Shown here piece by piece: positions 17,219-24,001 of a stretch of 38,212 nucleotides of DNA (its first letter is position 1; every line of letters starts with the position of its first letter). Source of the DNA: Thermoplasmata archaeon (GTDB lineage: Archaea; Thermoplasmatota; Thermoplasmata; Methanomassiliicoccales; Methanomethylophilaceae); contig SUSZ01000021.1 in assembly GCA_015063165.1 (NCBI GenBank), positions 1 to 38,212 on the forward strand, read 5' to 3'. Under the pieces are notes generated by a model that worked only from the letters and a program-made list of their open reading frames with translations, searched no databases and was not told where the DNA came from. Position numbers and translations under genes: made by a program.

Positions 17219-17227
17219 TAATATATC
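17219..17227 (+). promoter_or_regulatory. TATA box for the cohesin-like protein
   Basis: TAATATATC predicts a start near 17248 and a ~40-base leader that carries a GGAGG ribosome site at 17279-17283. Confidence 0.5.
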
Positions 17228-17289
17228 CCTTTAGCGAATACTCGGCGTACGAAGACATACTGGTGCGGACAACGCACCGGAGGACGATC

Positions 17290-18666
17290 ATGATGAAGAA
17301 GACAGGAGTAATGGTCCTCGCGCTCGTCGCGGTTCTCGCTTGCTCTCTTGCTATGGTCTCCGAACCCGCTGATGCGGTGGACAGGGACATTCAGCTGAGC
17401 ATCGGCACCGTCAACTCGCAGCCTGGGGCCACATCCGTAGCCGTGGATCTCACGATCGACAAGAACGTCGGATTCTTCGGCACCCAGATCAGTATCGATT
17501 ACGACAGCCACCTCACGCTCACCAGTGTGGTTCCTAACAGCATAATCGATGTCACTTACAACATCGGCGATGGAACATGCGACATCTATCTCGAGAGCAA
17601 GGATCTTGCCGACTCCACTGCCATCGGCACGGTTCTGACCCTCTATTTCACCGTGTCATCCTCGGCAACCGACGAGATGCCGATCGCATTCGACAAGGTC
17701 ACGATGCACAACTGCGACGAGATCGAGCTGTTCCCTCTGACCGTCGACGGGAAGATCGTCATCGGAGAGGGCAGCATCCCTGTGACCGGCGTCACCCTTG
17801 ACAAGAGGGAAGCGACCCTGGACATCGGAGAGTCCATCACCCTTACACCTGTCGTCGCTCCTTCCAACGCCACCAACAAGAACGTGACCTGGTCATCCAC
17901 CGACAGCAGCGTGGCCACCGTCTCCAACGGAGTCGTCAAGGCCGTCAAGTACGGTTCAGCCATCATCATCGCCACCACGGTGGACGGAGGAAAGGCGGCG
18001 GCATGCACCGTCACAGTCGCAGAGCCCACGACCCATGTCACCGGAGTCACCCTTAACAAGAGTTCGATGACCATCACAGCAGGAACCTCCGATTCCCTCG
18101 TGGCCACCGTCAGCCCTGACAACGCGAGCAACAAGAGCATCAACTGGACCTCCACCGACTCGTCCGTCGTCGTGGTCAACAACGGGGTCGTCACCGGAGT
18201 GAAAGAGGGAAGCGCGGTCGTCATCGCCACCACCGTGGATGGGGGAAAGACCGCAGCCTGTACCGTCACCGTCGAGAAGGCCCCTGATGTGCCTGTGCCG
18301 GTCACCGGAATATCGCTCAACACCAGCTCCGTCACCCTCGACAAGGGAAAGACCCAGACCCTCGTGGCCACCGTCAGCCCTGACAACGCTACCAACAAGG
18401 GAGTCGTCTGGTCCTCCAACAATACAAGCGTCGTCACCGTCAACAACGGAGTCGTCACTGCTGTTGCAGAGGGATCCGCGACCATTACCGCCACTTCCGT
18501 CAGCGGAGGACAGGCAGCGAGCTGCTCCGTTACTGTCAAGGAGTCCGGTTCCCCCAGTGGAGACACCGGCGGCGACAACACCATGCTCTACCTGGGCATA
18601 GTGATCGTCATCATCCTCGTGCTCCTGGTTCTCCTCCTCGTTCTGAGGAAGTCGGGCAAGATCTGA
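17290..18666 (+). CDS. anchored surface protein: cohesin-like domain plus three BIG2 Ig-like repeats
   Basis: A 458-residue secreted, membrane-anchored protein. A signal peptide (residues 1-29, ending ADA) is followed by a cohesin-like beta-sandwich (about 33-160: LSIGTVNSQPGATSVAVDLT, then FFGTQISIDYDS). Three bacterial Ig-like BIG2 repeats follow at about 162-246, 248-330 and 336-418; each opens with VTGVTL or VTGISL and contains a WSS/WTS strand. A Ser/Gly/Asp linker leads to a C-terminal transmembrane helix (432-452) and a short basic tail. Such adhesin-like proteins are common in gut methanogens and may bind other cells, host material or dockerin-bearing partners; the ligand is unknown. 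ATG 17290 and the next codon ATG 17293 both suit the GGAGG at 17279. The gene has its own promoter and terminator. Confidence 0.85.
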   Translation: MMKKTGVMVLALVAVLACSLAMVSEPADAVDRDIQLSIGTVNSQPGATSVAVDLTIDKNVGFFGTQISIDYDSHLTLTSVVPNSIIDVTYNIGDGTCDIYLESKDLADSTAIGTVLTLYFTVSSSATDEMPIAFDKVTMHNCDEIELFPLTVDGKIVIGEGSIPVTGVTLDKREATLDIGESITLTPVVAPSNATNKNVTWSSTDSSVATVSNGVVKAVKYGSAIIIATTVDGGKAAACTVTVAEPTTHVTGVTLNKSSMTITAGTSDSLVATVSPDNASNKSINWTSTDSSVVVVNNGVVTGVKEGSAVVIATTVDGGKTAACTVTVEKAPDVPVPVTGISLNTSSVTLDKGKTQTLVATVSPDNATNKGVVWSSNNTSVVTVNNGVVTAVAEGSATITATSVSGGQAASCSVTVKESGSPSGDTGGDNTMLYLGIVIVIILVLLVLLLVLRKSGKI

Positions 18667-18670
18667 AACC

Positions 18671-18719
18671 GAGGGGCAACCCCCTCGCTTCCCCGAAAGG
18701 GGAGGCTCTTCTCTCTTTT
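18671..18719 (+). terminator. double-hairpin terminator after the cohesin-like gene
   Basis: Two hairpins in series, GAGGGG/CCCCTC (18671-18686) and CCCC-GAAA-GGGG (18691-18702), are followed by the pyrimidine tract CTCTTCTCTCTTTT. Confidence 0.65.
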
Positions 18720-18725
18720 GGTACC

Positions 18726-19556
18726 ATGAAAGGCCTCTTGATGTCCAAGTTCTATCTCGACGAGATATTGGACGGTAAGAAATCCTTCGATGCTCGCCTG
18801 TATCCGGCTCCTGTACGCGGAACGATAGCTATCGTGGACTCGGGTACATTTCGTGTCTACGGCCTCGCAGAGCTCGTCTCCGTGCGGGAGATAAGCTACG
18901 AGGAGTTCGTGGAGTGGCATAGGGTTGGACCGTTCAAGGACTCGCCCATAGCCCCGTACCACGAGGGGAAGGTCTGTTACGCGTACGACCTGGAGAACGC
19001 TAGAAGGCTGGTCCTCCCGGTCAGATTGGAAAGGGAGGAGACCGCGAGGATGTGGGTGGACATCCCCGACAGGGTCTCCAGATCGTTCGGTTCCCAGAAG
19101 ACCCTGTTCCGATCAGTCCGTTATTATCTCCACTCTGCTGCCGCCGTTCTTCTTCTTGGTGACGCAGATCTTCTTGGACAGGCGCTCCTTGAACAGGTCG
19201 ACGTGCGAGATCACTCCGACCATCACATCGCCTTCGGAGAGGCTTTCCAGGACTGTTATGGCCTGTTCCAGCGACTCGCTGTCCAGAGAGCCGAACCCCT
19301 CGTCTATGAACAGGGTCTCGACCCTCAGGCCTCCTGCGGTGTACTGGACCATGTCCGAGAGTCCCAGCGCCAGCGACAGGGCGGCCTTGAACGATTCTCC
19401 GCCAGAGAGGGTCTTCACGCTTCTCTGTATCCCGGTGTAGTTGTCCATGACGTCTATGTCCAGGGCGGTCTGGCTCCTTCTGTCGCCTTCCTTTTTGCGG
19501 ATGAGCTCGTATCTGCCGCCGGACATGTTCGTGAGCCTCTTGTTGGCCAGCAGTAG
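18726..19556 (+). CDS. ASCH-domain protein with an anomalous 3' extension
   Basis: The first ~125 residues resemble a small ASCH domain, a PUA-like RNA-binding fold: an N-terminal KGLLMSKFYLDEILDGKKSF, the strand GTIAIVDSGTFRVYGLAELV, then a terminal VLPVRL...ARMWVDI. ASCH proteins of this size usually end there, near 19100. Here the frame stays open for a further 444 bases antisense to the end of sbcC and closes with TAG at 19554-19556, giving 276 residues. The extension resembles no protein and reads like a sbcC shadow. Either the natural stop was lost or the gene truly overlaps. The role of the ASCH part is unknown. Confidence 0.5.
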   Translation: MKGLLMSKFYLDEILDGKKSFDARLYPAPVRGTIAIVDSGTFRVYGLAELVSVREISYEEFVEWHRVGPFKDSPIAPYHEGKVCYAYDLENARRLVLPVRLEREETARMWVDIPDRVSRSFGSQKTLFRSVRYYLHSAAAVLLLGDADLLGQALLEQVDVRDHSDHHIAFGEAFQDCYGLFQRLAVQRAEPLVYEQGLDPQASCGVLDHVRESQRQRQGGLERFSAREGLHASLYPGVVVHDVYVQGGLAPSVAFLFADELVSAAGHVREPLVGQQ

Positions 19557-22175
19557 GATGCTGTCGAAGAATACGGTCTGGATGTACTGGTCGAACGGGA
19601 CCTTCGCCTCTCCCTGTACCTTTCCGCTCGCGGCGTCGGCCAGAAGCCTGAGCTCTTCTGCTTCTCCTCTGAGCTTCTCCCACCGAGGAATCCTCTCCCT
19701 CATCTTCACCTCGACATCGGTGTTGTGACTCAGCCTGTTGGATAAGGCGGTCCTTTTCTCGACGGATTCGTCGACAGCGGCTTTGGCATCTACGACCTCT
19801 TTTCTGGCCGCTTCGGCGTCGGGCTTCTCCTTTCCGTCCACCCTGGTTCTGAGGTCCTCCAGCAGGGCGTTGTTGGTTCTGACAGCGCCATCGTATCTGT
19901 CGATCTCCGACTTCAGTGCTCCGCTGTCTATCAGCAGGATGCCGTCCAGGTCAGTCTCGCTGATTCCGACGGACGCCAGCATCGCGACGACCTCTTCGGA
20001 CTTCGCCTCGAAGGTCTCCTTCTCCCTCCTTACGTTGGCCTCCTCGGATTCGATCGAGCTCTTCAGCGAGGCTTCCCTGTTGGTCGCTTCCTTCATCCTA
20101 TTCTCCACCTCGTCGATGAGCGCAGAGAGCTTCTCGGAATTCTCCTTAGTGGCGGCGATGTCAGCATTTATCGAATCCTTCTCCGCCCCTTCGCATGCGT
20201 CGATGGCCGCTCTCAGCCTCTCCGCAAGGGTGGCCTCCTTCGCCTTCGCGTCGGAGATCCTCCCTCCCAGGGATTCCAGGGACTTCTTTAGCTCCTCTAG
20301 TCTGGCCGAGGCTTTGTTGTCCTGCGCCCTGGCATCTTCAAGTCTCTTCTTGTCGGCCATCCTGGATTCCAGCTCCGATTCCAGCTCGGATGCTTCTCCA
20401 TTAAGGCTCGCGAGACGATCCGCGATCATCGTTTCGATAGCCTCGATGGAATCGCCGTATCCGGACAGGCTCTCGATCATGCTGTCGCGCTCGCCGGCGA
20501 TCCTGGTCAGATTTCCGTTGACGTCATCCCTCTTCTTTCTGGCGATCTCCACTTGGGATTCCATGCCCTTTATGGACTCCTCGGTGGGCACGTCTTCGGG
20601 AACGGTGGCGGGCGAGGGATGATCCGTGGATCCGCACACGGGACAGGGGGCGCCTGGGATCAGGCTCTTGGCGATTATGCCGGCCTGCGACAGGAGGAAC
20701 CTGTGGCTCATGTCCGCTCTCCGGATGTCCAGGTTGGTGAACTCGGATGACTTTCTGGCGAGCTCCTCCTTGACGCTCTCGATCTCCGCGCATCTGGATT
20801 TGATGTTCTCGAGCGTTCTGCTGTCCTTCTCCAGGCCCCCTAGGTCTTTCCTGATGCCATCCAGGCGGACTTTGCAGACGTCCGCTTCCGCGGCGGATTT
20901 CGCGAGCGCTTCGAGGGTGCTGGCGATTTCCTTTCTGGATTCTTCCAGCTCTTTCTGTTCGGCCTGCTGGGTGTTGCTGGCGGATTCAAGCTCCTCCAGC
21001 TCTTTCCTGCAGCCGTCTAGGTCGGAGCGGATGTTAGTGGCGTTGCAGCAGGCCTCCAGCTTCTTGTTAAGATCGTCCAGGCGGGTTCCGAGGTTCTTCA
21101 GCTCCTCTCTGCGTCCCGGCAGGGCCTCGTATTCGGGCCTGAGCCCTTCGAGGGCCGCATCGTTGTCCTTTTTCCTCTGTTCGAAAGCTTCGAGCCTCTT
21201 GGAGGCTTCCTATGCGGCCATCCTATGGGATTCGCGGTCCCTACGGACTGCGTCGATCGCAACGGACCTGCTGGCGAGGTCGAGGTCGGTCCTCTTCCTC
21301 TCCATCTGCTCCTTCTGCTCCTGGAGGGACTTCCATTTCTCGCTCTCCTCGTCCAGCTTGGAGAAGTCCTTCGCCAGGGCCTCGGCCTCGCCGTCCTTCT
21401 GGAGGGCTATGGCGTACGCCTTCTCGAGCTCCACGTGGGATTCTTCAAGGCTCTTGAGCTCGGCCTCGTCCCTCCTGTTGTACGATTCCAGCTTGGCGGC
21501 CATCTCTTCGAACGTCATCGAAGAAACGTCGTCCTCGGGGTCCCAGAAAGCTGATCTGGCGATCCAGTTCAGGTCGTTCTCGCTGTTGCTGTACTCCTCG
21601 TCCTTGTCCTTGCTCCTGCGTTTGAGCTCTTCGATCAGGAAAGTGAACCTCCCGGTCTTGAACAGCCTGCCGAGTATCTCGGAGCGTTCGGCGCTGTTCG
21701 AGTCCAGAAGCTTGACGAACTCCCCCTGTGCGATCATCGATATCTGCCCCCACTGCTCGGGGCCGATGCCGAGGATATCCGTGATCGCTTTGGTCACATC
21801 CGTGTTCTTGGTGCAGAGGCATTCGTCGCCCATGTACAGCTCGGACGAAGCCGACTTCTTGGATACCGTGCCGTTGCGGGTCGTGTATGTGTACGAGGGC
21901 TCCCTGTAGACGCTGTAGCTGATGCCGTCGTGGACGAAATCGAGGAGAACGTAGGGCTTCTTGTCGGTGAAGTCGCTCTTCAGCGAATCAACGCCTCTTC
22001 TGCTGCCGGTGGTCTCCCCGTACAGGGCATACGACATCGCATCGAATATCATGGTCTTCCCGGACCCGGTCTCCCCGGTCACCAGGAACAGGCCATGGTC
22101 CATCTCCTCGAACTCTATGACGGTCTTCTCGTCGTAAGGGCCGAACGCCTGCATCTCCAGTCTGATGGGCTTCAT
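19113..22175 (-). CDS. sbcC: SbcC/Rad50-type ATPase with an in-frame TAG (codon 322)
   Basis: Large subunit of the SbcCD (Rad50-Mre11) nuclease complex, which processes DNA ends and hairpins. The frame from ATG 22175 to TGA 19113 is 1021 codons and unbroken except for TAG at 21212-21210. With TAG read as an amino acid the product has 1020 residues, the usual SbcC length. The N-terminal half-ATPase (FGPYDEKT, Walker A GETGSGKT) lies before the TAG. After it come coiled coil, the zinc-hook CPVCG (C511, C514), more coiled coil, the signature LSGGES and Walker B LFIDEGFGSLD. Neither part alone would be a working ATPase. The motifs are bacterial SbcC-like rather than archaeal Rad50-like. The start overlaps the sbcD stop (ATGA). 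UAG as pyrrolysine is the favoured reading; a pseudogene or sequencing error is the alternative. Confidence 0.88.
21193..21212 (-). promoter_or_regulatory. in-frame TAG and downstream stem-loop in sbcC
   Basis: On the minus strand TAG (21212-21210) is followed after two bases by the perfect stem AGCCTC/GAGGCT (six pairs, loop CAA, 21207-21193). A stem directly behind a recoded UAG recalls the proposed PYLIS elements of methylamine methyltransferase mRNAs, although PYLIS is not strictly required for pyrrolysine insertion. The stem could also be a chance result of coding sequence. Confidence 0.5.
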
Positions 22176-23335
22176 AGCCTCCCTCCTTCGCCGGAGATTA
22201 TGTCGTCGATGGTCTCCCTCTGGTATACGGTGAGGTCGCGTCCGGTGTACTTGCTGTAGAACTCTTCGAAGAGGGCCTGCGGGGTCTTGTTGTTAATGAC
22301 GTCTATGGTCATCTCTCCCGAGTCGCTCCTCTTGTTGGCGACCTCGAACTGGATGCTCACGATGCGGTCGAACAGGAGTCTGAGCTGTTTCTCCGGCTCG
22401 AACACGTGCTCTGTAAGGACCACTCCGACGTACATGTCCTTCAGCTCCGGCCTCTCGGCCATCTGTTCGCGTATGGACTCCATGGTCCCCTTCACCCTCG
22501 CGACGTCTCTGAGTGGGACTATAGGGATACTATCGATCTCCACATGGTTCTTCTCATAGATGCTCACTATAGTGACACTCTTGTCGTCGTTGACCTCGGA
22601 GAGGGAGTACTTCAGCGGAGTGCCACAGTACCTAACGGTCTCCCTGCCGACCTTCTGGGCAGTGTGTAAGTGCCCCAACGCAACGTAATCGAAAGGATCC
22701 AGAAGGCTCGCCGAGATGCAGTCCAGCCCGCCGACGCAGGCGTGGGACGTCTCGGATTCGCACTGTTTGGGGAGGACGTCCGAGTTCAGGTAGAACTGGT
22801 GCGACACCAGGAGGTTCCTCGCACAGGGGTCCACCTTCGTCCTGTCCAGTATCAGCCGCATGGCCTCGTCAGGGCTTTCGATCTCCTCGTCGAAGTAAGG
22901 CCTCACCAGCGAGGGCTTGATGTACGGAAGCATGTAGATGTTCAGGTCGCCGAACCCGTCGTGGACGACTATGCGGTCCATGTCCCCTTTGAACGCTCCG
23001 GCGATGTGTATGTTCCTTTTCTTGAGGATGGCATCGCCGAAATCCAGCCTCCTGCCGGAGTCGTGGTTCCCTCCTATCATGTAAACAGGACAGCCTCTGG
23101 ACTCGACCTCGGCCAGGAAGTAGCTGAACATGGTGACGGCATCCTCGCGCGGAACGCTCTTGTCGTAGACGTCTCCGGCGATTATGAGGCCATCAGGATG
23201 CACTTTATCGATTATCGACAGAATCTGTCCCAGCATATCCTCCTGTTCCTCTATCAGAGGGAAGCCACGGAGGCTTTTTCCTAGATGCAGATCAGAAATA
23301 TGAAGAAGCCGAGTTGGCTGTGCCGATTCTCCCAT
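22172..23335 (-). CDS. sbcD: SbcD/Mre11-type exonuclease subunit
   Basis: A 387-residue metallophosphoesterase nuclease subunit that pairs with SbcC. Phosphoesterase motifs are in order: HISDLHLGKSL (residues ~10-20), AGDVYDKSVP, GGNHDSGRRL, SHQFYL, and GLDCI...ALGHLHTAQ. These supply the two-metal (Mn) site. The motif context (LHLGK...EEQEDML) resembles SbcD of Firmicutes more than archaeal Mre11. Its TGA overlaps the sbcC ATG. A TATA box at 23354-23363 gives a leaderless start at 23335. The promoter region is shared with a divergent HTH gene and contains inverted repeats. Confidence 0.92.
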   Translation of the reverse strand: MGESAQPTRLLHISDLHLGKSLRGFPLIEEQEDMLGQILSIIDKVHPDGLIIAGDVYDKSVPREDAVTMFSYFLAEVESRGCPVYMIGGNHDSGRRLDFGDAILKKRNIHIAGAFKGDMDRIVVHDGFGDLNIYMLPYIKPSLVRPYFDEEIESPDEAMRLILDRTKVDPCARNLLVSHQFYLNSDVLPKQCESETSHACVGGLDCISASLLDPFDYVALGHLHTAQKVGRETVRYCGTPLKYSLSEVNDDKSVTIVSIYEKNHVEIDSIPIVPLRDVARVKGTMESIREQMAERPELKDMYVGVVLTEHVFEPEKQLRLLFDRIVSIQFEVANKRSDSGEMTIDVINNKTPQALFEEFYSKYTGRDLTVYQRETIDDIISGEGGRL

Positions 23336-23353
23336 GGTTGGTCATAGGGTGCC

Positions 23354-23363
23354 GATTATAAAG
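23354..23363 (-). promoter_or_regulatory. TATA box for sbcD
   Basis: Minus-strand CTTTATAATC is centred about 24 bp before the sbcD ATG at 23335, the leaderless distance. Confidence 0.55.
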
Positions 23364-23365
23364 AC

Positions 23366-23433
23366 TTTACACTTATTGGAAACTAATGAACAGATTTATT
23401 TACAATAAATGTAAGATATTTATATTGTGTAAA
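23366..23433. promoter_or_regulatory. nested inverted repeats between sbcD and HTH gene (candidate operators)
   Basis: TTTACAC at 23366-23372 has its reverse complement GTGTAAA at 23427-23433. Between them lies a second palindrome, TTACA-N5-TGTAA, at 23400-23414. The outer copy on the left abuts the sbcD TATA box; the right copy sits between the TATA element of the HTH gene (23416-23427) and its start. This is the layout of repressor sites, plausibly for the adjacent HTH protein; binding is inferred. Confidence 0.5.
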
Positions 23434-23446
23434 CTTTATCACGATC

Positions 23447-24001
23447 ATGGAATCCGGCCAAAGCCTGTTGGACACCCTGAAGAGGGCGTCCTCCATCTCC
23501 TACGTTTCATCGAAGCTAGGAGTCTCCAGGCCCACGCTCTACAGGTACGTGGATCTCTACGAATCCGGAGACAAGGAAAAAGTTCCTGAGGTTGCGAGGG
23601 AGTTCTTCATCTATTGCTGCAAGGACAATCTCAGCGAGGACGACGTCTCCAGGTATTTCCTTGTAAACAGGAGCGAGGATGCGAGCTGGGGCGAGGAGTC
23701 TGGAGGGAGCGCCTGCCTGATCGGCGGCGACCGCGTGATGATTATCGTCCGCAATCCCAAGAAGGACCGTGCCGTAGAGATTTCGACCGAGATATCTGGT
23801 GAGACTATAGTGATAGGTACTTACCATCTATCAGACGAGAAGAACTTCGTCACGATCGACGATCTCGTCCCAGGACATTCGTTCAAGTACAGGTTGGTAG
23901 GAACCGATGGGAAGAGGTCCAAGTGGGAGTCCTTCACGGTTGAATTTCACGTATCGGGCCCAGGTAGGAGAAATCGAGGCGATCTTCGCCGAACGCTTTG
24001 A
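23447..24001 (+). CDS. helix-turn-helix protein, divergent from sbcDC
   Basis: A 184-residue protein with an N-terminal HTH (about residues 10-40: RASSISYVSSKLGVSRPTLY, then RYVDLYE), of the kind found in transposon-related and Fis/resolvase-like regulators. A mixed alpha/beta region of no recognised family follows. The start has no Shine-Dalgarno; a TATA element 26 bp upstream implies a leaderless mRNA. The last 68 bases run antisense to the end of the helicase gene. Autoregulation and control of sbcDC are plausible from the operator-like repeats but not shown. Confidence 0.65.
   Translation: MESGQSLLDTLKRASSISYVSSKLGVSRPTLYRYVDLYESGDKEKVPEVAREFFIYCCKDNLSEDDVSRYFLVNRSEDASWGEESGGSACLIGGDRVMIIVRNPKKDRAVEISTEISGETIVIGTYHLSDEKNFVTIDDLVPGHSFKYRLVGTDGKRSKWESFTVEFHVSGPGRRNRGDLRRTL

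Noticed and set aside
20626-21909. 427-codon Ser/Leu-rich plus-strand frame opposite sbcC
   Set aside because: Antisense of a coiled-coil coding region; the composition is explained by Glu/Lys/Arg codons on the other strand.
19113-22175. sbcC as two separate genes or a pseudogene
   Set aside because: Both halves keep every key motif and one frame over 3 kb; a decayed gene would be expected to show further stops or shifts. Not fully excluded.
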